Shown one piece after another: positions 46,073 to 57,800 of a stretch of 64,000 nt of DNA. The translations under genes and the position numbers were made by a program. A model generated the notes under the pieces. It made no database searches. It saw only the letters and a program-made list of their open reading frames with translations, and had not been told where the DNA came from. Origin of the DNA: Malachius bipustulatus (taxonomy: Eukaryota > Arthropoda > Insecta > Coleoptera > Melyridae); contig OU342638.1 of assembly GCA_910589415.1 (NCBI GenBank), positions 4,278,001 to 4,342,000 on the forward strand, read 5' to 3'. Position 1 is the stretch's first letter. Every line of letters begins with the position of its first letter.

Positions 46073-46434
46073 CCACTTTGTCCACTCGCGTCTCTCACAG
46101 CGTTGCCGTACGCAACTCGTTACAAATAATATTTTAAAACACTTATTTGCTGCATTAAATCAGGTCTTTGGTCAGGGTAGGTTTTTTTTTGCTTTAAATG
46201 TCCCTCAAATAAAAAAAAACCTACCCTGACCAAAGACCTGACTTACCGAGCGTTACCGTCTAAATAATAATTAATTATTGTAACGAGAATGCCGGCTGGG
46301 CCTAGTAGTAATATTTTTATTATATATAACCCGTGGGAAAGACGCTTGGCCGAGATTGTTTGCAGAACGTAGTAGAACGAATAGCATGTGGCAACGCTGT
46401 GAGCGACGCGAGTGGATAAAGTGGAATGGGCATG
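46073..46434. mobile_element. 362-bp MITE with 45-bp inverted ends
   Basis: 46073-46117 (catgcccattccactttgtc...) and 46390-46434 are inverted repeats with only a few differences (tgtcc/tatcc, gtctct/gtcgct). There is no coding capacity. It contains the palindrome below, apparently a nested insertion. Confidence 0.85.
46157..46244. repeat. Near-perfect palindrome, 34-bp arms
   Basis: aaatcaggtctttggtcagg... (46157-46190) is mirrored at 46211-46244 around a 20-bp loop. Its inner word ggtcagggtaggttttttt is shared with the foldback MITE at 32131-32371. Confidence 0.9.
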
Positions 46435-46464
46435 CTATGGTAAATAGTACCTTCCCTACCTATA

Positions 46465-46876
46465 TAGTACGATTAAGTTTAATAGTCATTTTATGTATCG
46501 ATTAAGGATACACGTATCTTTCTGATACGTAGTTGGATTTATTTTGTTTCATTTATGTGATTCTCATAGAAACCGTCAAGTTTGTCCAAACACTCCATCC
46601 CGCATAAATAAATATACGTCAACATTGGTTTTGAATGAGAATAATTATTAAATGCACAACACAGGGATAGAATGTCATTACGTGAATACATTTTATGTAG
46701 TTGTCAATGGCTGTCAAACTGACTTAAACCGTCATTGTTTGATTGATTCCCTTAATAATTTACGCTCGTTCACACCTTGAAATTTAACCGTGTGACATTT
46801 TCTGGTGAAATGAAAAATCTTAATTCGGACGGTTAGTATGACATTACATATGACTTTTTAAACTTAATCGTACCAT
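46465..46876. mobile_element. Probable MITE, ~410 bp
   Basis: tagtacgattaagtttaa (46465) is inverted at tttaaacttaatcgtacca (about 46857-46875). The rest has no coding content. Identity of the termini extends about 25-30 bp. Confidence 0.6.
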
Positions 46877-47654
46877 AGTATAACTTTAGGTATGAATAAG
46901 GAAAACAAATGAGAAACAATAATTTTTAGATTAGAAAGTTAACTTACCTTGCACCTTTGAAATTTAACCAGATAATGGATAGAGAACATTAATTAAATAT
47001 TGAACAATGATTAGAATTTTTGAGAAAGATATAATAAGTATGTGAAAACATTACTTACTTGTTTATTTTGGTCTCCCATATTAGTCACTCACTATCACTA
47101 CTAATAAAAGTTAATTATTGTAGGTATATGTACAATAAATAGTCAGCCAGAACTGTGATGTTTGATGTTACTATCACGAAGTCCATGGGTTGAATGAATT
47201 TTAAGTTTGCCTTTGGATTTGTGTAACTGAGATGAAAATAGGGACACGGTTTGAAAATCGCGCATAATAAAAAAAACCCAGCAGGGTGGTCCTGTTCAGT
47301 TGCACAGGTGCAGGTGCGTACAATCTTGCTGGAAACTGGACTTCCAGTTAATTCTCCCCAAGGTAATAAAATTTATGTTCTCATAGTCTCCAACCTTCGC
47401 TCTGTCCAATCTTAAATTCTTATTGATGAAAAATAAAACACAAAACGATGCTTTAATTTTTAAATTTCACTGTAAGTAATTACCTTATAGGTACAAAATA
47501 TTTTGATAGCAACAAGGAAGCATTTCAATTATTGTGATCTATATACCTGATTTATTATTCAAATTATTTAAATCCTGATGGTAACAGTTTTTATTGTCAC
47601 CATAATAGTAATCCCTACGACCTAGTTAAGCAGGTACCATAATGATAATTAGTG

Positions 47655-47790
47655 GCCATGGTATACCCAAGGATGAATGATTAAAAACGAAATTGTAGGT
47701 CAACGGGTATATAATTGTTATTAATAATCTTTCTACCGATTTCGGGCAAGGTCACCCACCATCCTCACAGCTGAAAGTAAGCTAAGGGAG
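47655..47790. repeat. Second copy of the dispersed repeat at 525-655
   Basis: Same succession of words: ggccatggtatac, a gggtatataatt word, then ctaccgatttcggg and a catcctcacag word. Diverged. Confidence 0.4.
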
Positions 47791-47964
47791 ATGGTAAATA
47801 TTTCTCAAACACTCCAAAGTTTATCGTCAATTAAATTTACCTGTGGTAGGTACCTACATACTTACCTGACCTGTCAGCTTTACAAGACTTCCAAAATATA
47901 CAGAGGTTAGGTATGGCATAAAAAACCATACTGTTAATTGTTATGTTAGTATTACGTCATTTAC

Positions 47965-49765
47965 AGTTTTTTCTTTTGGTTTTACTCTTTTGTCAATGGC
48001 TTTTCTTAGTTTGCAAAATAGTTTTCTTAGTTTTCTATCTATTAATGATTATAGTCATTGATTTATTAATCAATTTCCTTTTATGTCAAATCAGTTTCAC
48101 TTTATGTCAATTGCTTTTCCTATTTACGTACATAGTAGCGTGTGTGAGTCGGAAAAAAACCCGAAAATTGTAAATATTTTGAGCCGGAACAAGATTACTT
48201 CCCCCCTCCGTTTTCGAGGATGCTGAACACGATGACGTTGTCAGAATTTCTCTTTGGGGCTGCGCAACCCCTCAAAACGGCCAAAAACCACCCCCTAGAA
48301 AGATAAACCGCGCTTCAATCCATTTACCTGCAAAAAAACCTTCCCCCCGTTTTCGAGGATGCTGAGCACAATGGACATCGCGTGCGACCCCGACCAACCC
48401 CTCCACCGGCCAATACTCACCCCCGAAATGGGTGATTTTTTTTATGTATATGTAGGGCAAACGATGGACTTTTTCGAAAAACTTTTTGAAAATTCAAGTA
48501 CAGAATCACAATGGCCATAATTTAAAATTATTTTGGAGTATAAAGAGTGTCCCATATGACAGTGACATATCAAAGTTATGTTTTTTTAAATGGAATGCTC
48601 CTATGTTATTGCATTTTTAGATTGTCTGAGAAGAGGAAATAAGATTGGCTTTTACAGTTGGTGTTTAAATTCAGAAGTTTTTGAGTTATAAACAAGTGAA
48701 AATCGTCATTTTTCGAGTTCAAGGCCCTGTACAACGAAATCGGTTCAAGATAGAGAAAAACGGCTTACATGTCCCTATTTTAACTTTTTATGTACTATCC
48801 TATGGTATAGTTTGTACTTTCTTTGATTTTTTTATTTGGCGACGCGTGGAGAAATTTCAGATTTTTTCAAATTTTTTATCACCCTGTATAAACATTTCGT
48901 CTACATCATAGGATAGTTCATGAAAAATTAAAATAAGGACATGTAAGCCGTTTTTCTCTATCTTTAGCCATTTTCGTTGTACAGGGCCTTGAACTTGAAA
49001 AATGACGATTTTCACTTGTTTATAACTCACAAACTTCTGAATTTAAACACCAACTGTAAAAGCCAATCTTATTTCCTCTTCTCAGACAATCTAAAAATGC
49101 AATAACATAGGAGCATTCCATTTAAAAAAACATAACTTTGATATGCCACTGTCATATGGGACACTCTTTATACTCCAAAATAATTTTAAATTATGGCCAT
49201 TGTGATTCTGTACTTGAATTTTCAAAAAGTTTTTCGAAAAAGTCCATCGTTTGGCCTACATATACATAAAAAAAAATCACCCATTTCGGGGGTGAGTATG
49301 GCCGGTGGAGGGGTTGGTCGGGGTCGCACGCGATGTCCAGCACCTCCATTGTGCTCAGCGTCCTCGAAAACGGGGGGAAGGTTTTTTTGCAGGGAAATGG
49401 ATTGAAGCGCGGTTTATCTCTCTAGGGGGTGGTTTTTGGCCGTTTTGAGGGGTTGCGCAACCCCAAAGAGAAATTCTGGCAACGGCATCGTGTTCAGCAT
49501 CTTCGAAAACGGGGGGGAGAAGTAATCTTGTTCAGGCTCAAAATATTTACATGTTCGTCCGACTCACACACGCCACTAACAGTGACAGTTCCTATCATAA
49601 ATATATATTGGAAAATTGGAAAAGGATTTTGTATAAAAGGGAATCTTATTTGACAAAAAAAAATTGCAATTTAAAAATCACACTGACGTTTGATAAATGA
49701 AAAAAGCGTTTGACAAATTAGGGAAAGCAATTGATAAAAGACGAAAACCAAAAGAAAAAGATTGT
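47965..49765. mobile_element. 1.8-kb foldback element with ~850-bp inverted arms
   Basis: 47965-48803 and 48905-49765 are inverted copies around a loop of about 100 bp. High identity runs from cgtgtgtgagtcgg (48137) inwards to tgtactatcctatg (about 48790) and back out to ccgactcacacacg (about 49558). The outermost about 190 bp are looser (ttcttttggtttt...cttttgtcaat). The arms contain CCCCC-rich words (ccccgttttcgaggatgctga twice per arm) and the motif family seen at 39352-39660. No transposase is encoded; short frames here mirror the arm composition. Confidence 0.9.
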
Positions 49766-50811
49766 GCCTATAGTAGGTATGTAATAATTTTGATTTACAT
49801 CTGAAGATGCTGTTTAAAAGTGGCGAAATACCCACAATATGTGCCTACCTATGTCCTTTAATTATAGGTAGGTACTCATAGTATAATAATTTTAAAACAT
49901 TACTGTTTTTTTTTCGTATTTTTTACTTATTCCTGTATTCTGTAACTGTCAATTTTTTTTCATGAAATTTTAAATTTCTGTCGAATTATGGTGGACCTTG
50001 AATAATTATCGTTAAAACAATTTATTAAAAGTCACGTGGTTTTTTAGGGTGTTTATGCAAAACTAAATAAATCACTTCAATAAAATTAACAGAATAAGAA
50101 GGAAGCATTCCAAACTATACACTCATGATGTGCTAACAAAAATGCATTTTTCGTAGGTATCTACTTATTACTTTACAAGTGACGTACCTACCTAGTAGAT
50201 GAAAAATAGGCGAAAATTGTTAAATACTTATATCCATTTTAACTGTTGCATCAAATGTTAAATTTAATACTCTTCCTTGCAACAAGACTGGCACAACATT
50301 AGGTATCATAGAATTTCCCGATATGGCGAATTTGTCACTAAAGCATTTTAACAATTTGTGCTTCTAAAGTCGGACCAATGCACATTTTCAGTATGCCACT
50401 GACTTTGTAGGAGGATGTCTTGTTGTGTACGTACAATAGTGACACTTTTGATTTGTGCCGGTATAGTACGAGTTTTATTATTTGATATAAATTTATTTAT
50501 TTATAAATCTTTAAACTCAAATATCTCCAATATGACTTTTTTTGAGTTGTGCCACTATTGCAGCTGGTGAGCGATGTATAAAATGACCTTGAAAAAATTC
50601 AAAATTTCCAAAGACGATAACATTCATACACTTAATTAACGCATAAAAATACACTATTTCTGCGATTGATGCACAAGAAGGTTTTTTGCTTTTATTGCTA
50701 TACTTTTGACCAATTCTCAAACCTGGTCTTGGTGTTCCTTTGATCGAATCAGTATGGGTCCCTTTAATTCGTATTTGTGTACGAAGTACACAATTCGTAT
50801 TTGTGTAGTGG
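49766..50811. other. Non-coding stretch left of the Gypsy-type element
   Basis: No gene is seen. At about 50775-50815 aattcgtatttgtgtacgaagtacacaattcgtatttgtg is a direct repeat around a small palindrome. This is where a 3' LTR of the next element would be expected, but I could not match it to the right-hand side. Confidence 0.35.
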
Positions 50812-51914
50812 TTAATGTACAACCCGGACAACCCTCCCACCTATCATCATCCAAAACTCGTTCATCTGGAGTTCTCGGACGAACTCCACTGGCCAGTACG
50901 CCACCTGGAATGCAGGCGTATCACTTGACGACGATCTGTCTATTATAAGTTGTTCTACCTCTGGGTTCAGATCTTCCTCACTGGGAAAAGAGGTGGTTCT
51001 GATATGAAAATGGTATACAGCTGGAAGCTGATATTTAACCCTTTTCTGCACAGTTCCGCGAGAAGTAATTTGCATCCGCAATTGTAAATCACGGGAGGTT
51101 TTCGTTTTGGTAGTGGGCAACCCTTTTTCAAGTTCCAAATAAAACCTAACATGAAATGTTTCTTTCCTTTGGCTCTGGGACATAAAGAATGAGGATAGTA
51201 TGTTCGACCAAACTGCAATGGTCGACTTTTACAGCTTTGAAACCCGTCGCTTAGGATATTCTCGATGAAAGCAACCATCATGCTTAATTTATCTTTACAG
51301 CTCAGGCTTGAATATACAAGATCTCGGGCAAGAGCAATTCTGTCAATGTCAAATTTAACCTGAGGCGCGATTTTCCTGGGTTTTGGGTCCAGTTCCCTGA
51401 CTTCCACTATACCCTCTTTCGCTTTGAAGTTTAGAAACTCTCTAAGGTCACTGGTTTCACTTACTGTGGGTTTTTTATAATACCCCATAACATGGAGCGC
51501 AGCCTCCCTTTCTGGGTCCTTGTCCAACTCGTCATACAAGACAAGTTCTGACGAGAGGTGTTTCAGGTTAAACAGCACTAACGAATTTGCTACATATATG
51601 TCATTAGCTTCGCACTGTTCCCTAGCGAACCAATAATATTGTAGGAGTGTGGGTATGTCCTCATGTTCCTTAGACATGACTGCATGACCAGTTAAAAATT
51701 TAAAATACCTTTCTTTTTCCATTAAGAACACGTCTTTCTCCTCCTAGACATCCCTGGGTCGCAGATATGGATTGACCGTGAAGCTATCCACCTGCTTCAT
51801 TTCATCCCACAGGACAAAATTAAACCTGACCTTGTTTGGTCGACGCTCGGCAAGTAGTTTGGACCGTCTAGCTCTAGCTCTGCCTGGCGCTGTCTCAAGC
51901 ACTCGGGACTTCAT
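50812..51914 (-). pseudogene. Unrecognised ORF downstream of pol in Gypsy-type element
   Basis: About 360 codons from the ATG at 51914. It opens MKSRVLETAPGRAR and continues with a VRFNFVLWDEMKQVDSFTVN segment, then RYFKFLTGHAVMSKEH, YYWFAREQCEANDIYVANS, DELDKDPEREAALHVMGYYK and RKIAPQVKFDIDRIALARDL. A cysteine-containing C-terminus and an acidic tail follow. It lies where env or an accessory gene would sit but has no signal peptide, furin site or membrane anchor that I can see. One TAG occurs at LRPRDV-stop-EEKDVF (about 51748) and a frame change near 50985. The second copy of the 5' part (53461-53220) has CAG there, so the TAG is a point mutation. I do not recognise the family. Confidence 0.5.
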
Positions 51915-54470
51915 TACTTATTTTCCGACTTCCTCGGTAAAGTATTTCTGAAAATCACGACTTATTAGTCAGTTTTTGGTTCATCGAAATTAATTAAAAC
52001 AGCTTTTTCGCGGTGTATTCTTGTTCTAATTGAACTCTGTTTTCCAAGCATAACACTCGAATATTTCTCGAAACAGAATACTTAACTCTATGGAACTCAT
52101 GATATATGCCATGTTCCATTTATTACGATTTCAGACATGACCCTGGTAAAATATCGGCCTGAAGAAGTGATTCACACTTCGCTCCCGAAATGACAATTAC
52201 AAGTCTCGGCTTACGGTGAGTATCATAATTTAACTATAATGTCAATGATGAATTTCTCAGGTTCTAGCAGCTAACCTTCCTGTAGGTAAAATGTGGCTAG
52301 AAGCCCGAGTAGATGCGGAAAATTTATAATACAATATTGTCTAGAGTCCAACAGCTAACCTGACTGGAGGTAAAAAAAAATGGCTGGGAGCCCGAAATAC
52401 AGCTAGAATGGGTTGACACGAGATATAACCGTAGCGTGTCAACTGTCTACCGAACCTGGAGCAGAAAATGGGACAGAATATCGATTTCCTATTGTCCAGA
52501 AAGATGTTGTTAGAAATACATGGGACGACTACGATGTCCAGGCATATGATCCAAAACTTATTGCAAAACAACGTCGTGCGACATCTAGATGTCTAATCAA
52601 AACAGTCAGAAAAATAATTATGGCATGGAAATTTTGATGCTTTCTGCCGCCTCTTACGACACGCTGCATGGCGGTCTGCCTATTCTTGACCCGGGCCAGA
52701 CACGGGTAAAAGTGAGTCTTCTACAAATCTAAACGAACAGGAGGTCGTCTTATTCTGGTGGATCTCCGCGGAAGTTGTACTTCTGGGGGAATCGGAGCCG
52801 GTAATCTAGCCACTGGCTGAGGTGGCGCCTCAGCTCTCTCCTCTTGACGTAAGGTTTCATTCTGTCTATCATGACGGTGTATTCTTTATTCTTTCCTGGT
52901 TGTTTAACCACAAATGTCTTTTCTCCCAATACTTCAAAGATAGTCATGGGTCCGACCCATGTTGAACTTAGTTTTCTGGGCAGGCCTAATTAGGCTGCTA
53001 TGTCCTTTACATAAACTAAGTCTCCTTCCTGGAAACTTTCCTTTTAGAGTTTTTATCGTATTGAGCTTTCCTCTGGATTCCGGCTTTTTCCAGATACACG
53101 TTCTGAAAGTTCTGAGGAGAAATATTCACCATAGTTGTATCTCCTCCTGGTAAATGCCCCAAAATCATCTCCTGGTATTGCTCTCGTCCATGTAGGAGAT
53201 AAAATGGTCTATGCCCTGTTCCTTAGACATTACTGCATGACCAGTTAAAAATTTAAAATACCTTTCTTTTTTCATTAAGAACACGTCTTTCTCCTCCTGG
53301 ACATGCTTGGGTCGCAGACATGGATTGACCGTGAAGCTATCCACCTGCTTCATTTCATCCCACAGGACAAAATTAAACCTGACCTTGTTTGGTCGACGCT
53401 CGGCAAGTAGCTTGGACCGTCTAGCTCTGCCTGGCGCTGTCTCAAGCACTCGGGACTTCATTACTTATTTTCCGACTTCCTCGGTAAAGTATTTCTGAAA
53501 ACCACGACTTATTAGTCAGGCTTTTTGGTTCATCGAAATTTATTAAAACAGCTTTTTCGCGGTGTATTGTCGTCTCTAATTGAACTCTGTTTTCCTAGCA
53601 TAACACTCGAATATTTCTCGAAGCAGAATACTTAACTCTATGGAACTCATGATATATGCCATGTTCCATTTATTACGATTTCAGACATGACCCTGATAAA
53701 ATATCGGCCTGGAGAAGTGATTCACACTTCGCTCCCGAAATAGAATGGATGCCCAGTTTGGTAGCTATTGCAATGACAATTACAAATCTCGGCTTACGGT
53801 GAGTATCATAATTTAACTATAATGTCAATGATGAATTTCTCGGGTTCTAGCAGCTAACCTTCCTGTAGGTAAAATGTGGCTAGAAGTCCGAGTCGATGCG
53901 GAAAATTTATAATACAATGTTGTCAGAGTCCAACAACTAACCTGACTGGAGGTGAAACAAAAAGGCTGGGAGCCCGAAATACAGCTAGAATGGGTTGACA
54001 CGAGATATAACCGTAGCGTGTCAACTGGCCACCGAACCTGGAGCAGAAAATGGGGCAGAAGATCGATTTCCTATTGTCCAGAAAGATGTTAGCAATATAT
54101 GGGACGACTACGATGTCCAGGCATAATATGATCCAAAACTTATTGCAAAACAACGTCGTTCGACATCTTTATTCTTTCCTGGTTGTTTAACCACAAATGT
54201 CTTTTCTCCCAATACTTCAACGATAGTCATGGGTCCGACCAATGTTGAACTTAATTTTCTGGACAGTCCTAATTTGGCTGCCATGTCCTTTACATACACT
54301 AAGTCTCCTTCCTGGAAACTTTTCCTTTTAGAGTTTTTATCATATTGAGCTTTCCTCTGGATTCCGGCTTTTTCCAGATTTTCATTTACCGCTCGATACA
54401 CGTTCTGAAAGTTCTGAGGAGAAATCATCACCATAGTTGTATCTCCTCCTGGTAAATGCCACAAAATCAT
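51690..54470. repeat. Internal direct duplication (about 1.3-1.5 kb units)
   Basis: 51690-53160 and 53222-54470 are homologous. The offset is 1553 bp over the accessory-ORF start (ccacctgcttcatttcatcc at 51788 and 53341). It is 1283 bp over the pol C-terminus (ctttattctttcctgg at 52884 and 54167), because the right unit lacks about 270 bp. The left unit lacks a segment near 52188 that the right unit has (agaatggatgcccagtttgg). Confidence 0.85.
52750..52947 (-). pseudogene. Gypsy-type pol C-terminus, duplicate copy
   Basis: Reads FEVLGEKTFVVKQPGKNKEY then RRHLSQWLDYR. It duplicates the integrase C-terminal region at 54160-54260 and continues to the presumed natural end of pol, which the other copy lacks. 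Confidence 0.6.
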
Positions 54471-55355
54471 CTACTGGTATTGCTCTCGTTCATGTAGGAG
54501 ATAAAATGGTCTATGCCCTGTTGAAGAATGTACTCTTCCTCTTATCGCCATTAACACATAAGGAACATATTCGTCCCAATCTTGTTGATTTTTGGATACG
54601 TAATGAGAGAGCATTATTTTAAGATCTCTATGCATTCTCTCAATGCTGCCATTTTCATTTGGGGAATAACTAGCAGATCACTTATATTATTTCCATTAAC
54701 TTACACACTTCCTTCATCAGAGTTGAAGTAAATTCCGCCCCTAGGTCGCTAAGCAATTTGCTTGGTGTTCCATGCCTCGTGAACACATGTTCCACTAAAG
54801 CCCGTGCTACAGTTTCGGCTTTATGATCCGCTAAAGAAATGGCTTCTGGATATTTAGTAAACATATCCTGTATTGTCAATAAATATCGATTTCCCCGATG
54901 TGTTCTGACTAAGGATCCCACCAATGTCCATAGAAATCATTTCAAAAGGTCCTGAAGGATTGTTGAAAAGTTTCATGGGTGCCTTTCCCAAATGTGGAGA
55001 AATTTTACTCCTCTGACATTGATCGCAGCTCTGGCAATACTCTATGATGTCCTTCCTCATAGACGGCCAATAAAATCTGGTACTGATGATTCCAAGCGTT
55101 TTCTCCTGACCTCAATGTCCTATTAAAGGTGGATTCCGCGAGAACTTTTCCTACCATTTTCTTTGATATTACCAAAATATCATCATGATCTTGATTTCGA
55201 GATAAAGACCAAACTCCTTCTTTGTCTACGTGATATTTTTCAATATCAGGTTCCTCGGCCTGATACTGCTGTAGTATTCCGCTACAGTATTCGTCTTGCT
55301 CCTGCAATTTCTTAATAATTTCTTTTAGGGGTCGCCAAGTTCTTGAAAATTTCAA
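54108..55355 (-). pseudogene. Gypsy-type integrase, broken
   Basis: Pieces in several frames. An N-terminal spacer (54990-55355; HVDKEGVWSL) is followed by a zinc-binding segment (IEYCQSCDQCQRSK). The catalytic core follows (MISMDIGG and LLTIQDMFTKYPEAI for the first Asp, LLSDLGAEFTS for the second). The C-terminal region reads QNVYRAVNENLEKAG, KSFQEGDLVYVKD and LVGPMTIVEVLGEKTFVVK. In LLSDLGAEF the usual Asn of DNG is replaced by Leu. Frameshifts separate the parts and the core Glu region is degraded. Inactive. Confidence 0.8.
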
Positions 55356-56095
55356 GATCTTGTCTTGATTTCAACACAAGATCAAGACAAGAAGTAATTT
55401 TAGATTTCAAGACAGGACAAGAAATTTTATGTCAATACCAAGATTTCTTGTCATAAGAAAACAAGGAATCGTGATATTTCTTGACCAACAATGAAAACGC
55501 TAAAACGTTTTTATTTTTGGAAAATATAACATATTTTAACAGAACATAACATATTTTAATTTCTTGAACATAATTTTTTTGCTAGAACGATTCACAAAAA
55601 TGTAAATAAAAAATAAATAAATAAATGAAAATCCTGTTGAAACTAAAGCTACAAACTAGATTTTGAATATCAAATTTAACTCATAAGCCATGAATTAAGG
55701 CACATCAGACTTCTTATGGAGTCAACGCCTAGCCGGTTTCTTGGCTTTGTTATTGTTAAAGCTGCTCTTGAAAAAACCCTTTCCGCAGGTACAGATGTTG
55801 CTTTGCTATGTCTTAATACATAGAGTGTTTCTTACGTAATTGGGACTTTTATTACCTTGCATTTTATAGATTAATTTACAGTAATCAATAATCATAACAT
55901 TACTTAACTCAACGGGATAAGGCGTGCGTTTACGCGACGTCATTTGCCTTCGTCAGAATAAAATTAAGATCGGGGCGGGAAGCCACCAGATTGCCGTGTT
56001 AGCACGAAACGCAATAAAAAGTTCACCTAGGAATCACCGGTTGATTTCAAAGATTCAAGAAATTTCAAGTTTTTGGTGGAATTTCACATTGGTAA
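55333..56095. mobile_element. hAT-like non-autonomous insertion in the Gypsy-type pol
   Basis: The integrase/RNase H continuity of the Gypsy-type element is interrupted here. The left part has repeated caagatcttgtcttga-type words on both strands. The right end has gattcaagaaatttcaag. Coding remains of a hAT transposase lie inside (next feature). Exact borders are uncertain. Confidence 0.6.
55687..55828 (-). pseudogene. hAT transposase C-terminal dimerisation domain fragment
   Basis: The minus strand reads LYVLRHSKATSVPAERVFSR, then a stretch of about 27 residues that includes NRLGVDSIRSL, then MCLNSWL and a stop. P-ERVFS-A and the closing LNSWL are the signature of the hAT C-terminal dimerisation domain (Dimer_Tnp_hAT). 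About 45 codons remain; the catalytic domain is absent. It sits inside the insertion in the Gypsy-type pol. Confidence 0.8.
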
Positions 56096-56109
56096 TTAGA
56101 TAATAAATA

Positions 56110-57800
56110 TTCCTTCTTGGGAGATTAAGTTGCGCTACTTCTCCGATTACCTTTTCTCAGGTGCATCGAATAAATTCCCAGGTTGGTGGTGCACATTTTT
56201 CGCCCCTGGAATATCATTTTTCTGCGCGTATTCCCGAAATTCCTCGTACGTGATTTGTAAATAATTATCTTCCTTATTATGCATTCTGCTCAGGCTGTCA
56301 GCATTTGAGTGCACTCTTCCTGGTCGATGAACTACCCCATATTCATACATTCCCAATTGTAACGCCCATATAGTTAGTCTGGAACTAGGGTCGTTTATGT
56401 TCATTATCCACTTCAAGGGACGATGATCGGTTATTATTTAAAATGGTTTCCCATACAGAAAACATCTAAACTGTTTGACTCCAAATATTACTGCAGCTAA
56501 TTCTCCTTTCGGTCGCTGTATAATTCATCTGTGCTTTATTAAATTGTTTTGAGGCGTGCGCCACTGGCTCCTCGTGACCCGCACGTGACTGACTCAATAT
56601 AGCTCCGACACCTGTACCACTTGCGTCGACCTCGAGCATGAACGGTTGAGATTGGTCGGGAAAAATCAACTGTGTATCTGATGTCAGCGCGACCTTTAGT
56701 TTATCGATGGCCTCCAGTACCACGTTTGTAATCTTAAACGGCACGTCCTTCTTAGTTCATTGGGCTAACGGTGCCGACACTTTCGCTATGTTTGGTGGTT
56801 CGCTATGAATCTTCTATAAAAATTTACAAGTCCCATAAATGATCTTACTCTTACATTTCTTGGAATTGGGAATTCGCTTATTGCTTCGATTTTCCCTGAG
56901 TCTGGTTTTACACCTTCTTGACAAATAATATGTCCCAAGTATTTTACTTGGGATTGTATCGCATTTCTCAGCCTTGAGTTTAATATTTGCTTCTCTTACA
57001 GCCAATATTATAAAGGCTAGTTAGGCTAACGGGCAGATTTCTGTGCTCGTTTTTGAAGCTAATATCGATGCCAAATGACTTTTATTGGCATTTTTGTAAT
57101 TACTTTCATGTCAAGAATAGATAAATTTTAAAAAATTTCACTTAGACTCGATACCTTTTTGAGAAATGGCCACAGAAATCTGCCCGTTAACTTAATGAGC
57201 CTTTATAATACCCGCTGTTAGTCGTTCCATGACTTTTTCCATTCTGACTAAGTAGTCGTCTATTCCACCAGCGTTGAATACTATAATGTCATCTAAATAA
57301 ACCATGCAAATATCTCCTGTCAATCATGTCATGATGGTTGACATGAATCTTTGAAACGTAGCCGGAGCAGTGTATAGTCCGAAAGGAATATTCATGTATT
57401 CAAAATGATTATTATATGTTGAAAAAGCTGTAAGGGGAATGTCTTTTTCCTCAATTTTTATTTGATGATACGCCTGCGTAATGTCAACTGTTGTGAAAAG
57501 AATTTATTTTCCTGGCGGATGTCTGCTATCTGCCACTTGCGTGATGTCTGCTATATTTGGCAGAGGATAGTATTCCTTTTGCGTTACTGCATTTAATCTT
57601 CTGTAATCGATACACCATCTTAGCTTCTCTGTACCGTCTGGCTGCTCCTTTCCGACTAGCACTACCGGTGCTGACCAAGGACTACTTGAAGGCCGAATAA
57701 TGCCTTGTTGCAATAATTTGTCGATCTCATCCTGAACTTCTTCTCGCTTATGAAACAGAATTCTTGCGGGGCTTGGAAATCGGCTTTGCTCCTGTCTCAA
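56110..57800 (-). pseudogene. Gypsy-type reverse transcriptase/RNase H, broken
   Basis: RT begins near 57800 ([46 protein letters not shown]). It continues through a PFGLYTAPATFQR-like stretch (about 57345-57380) and a VYLDDIIVFN-like stretch (YLDD in place of YVDD, about 57290) to the MITE at 56999-57217. Then ANIKLKAEKC is followed by RNase H (FMLEVDASGTGVGAILSQS, about 56640; then HASKQFNKAQMNYTATE). A C-terminal segment ends with GMYEYGVVHRPGRVHSNADSLSR. Several frameshifts and stops occur. This belongs to a different Gypsy lineage from the errantivirus at 18-26 kb. Confidence 0.85.
56999..57217. mobile_element. 219-bp MITE with TTA target duplication
   Basis: Ends are CAGCCAATATTATAAAGGC and (inverted) CAGCGGGTATTATAAAGGC. 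Inverted similarity continues inward over about 50 bp (cgggcagatttctgtg in both). It is flanked by TTA at 56996-56998 and 57218-57220. Removing it restores an ERLREANIKL-type RT reading frame. The 3-bp TWA-type target site fits a Harbinger-derived MITE. Confidence 0.88.

Noticed and set aside
47943..48173. Hydrophobic frame rich in Leu/Phe/Val
   Set aside because: It reflects T-rich DNA of the outer foldback arm; no homologue-like motif, and the mirrored arm lacks the frame.
52413..52637. Plus-strand 74-codon frame (QLSTEPGAENGTEYR...)
   Set aside because: Lies in the duplicated block of the Gypsy-type element; the second copy (53990-54170) has indels that break it, so selection is unlikely.
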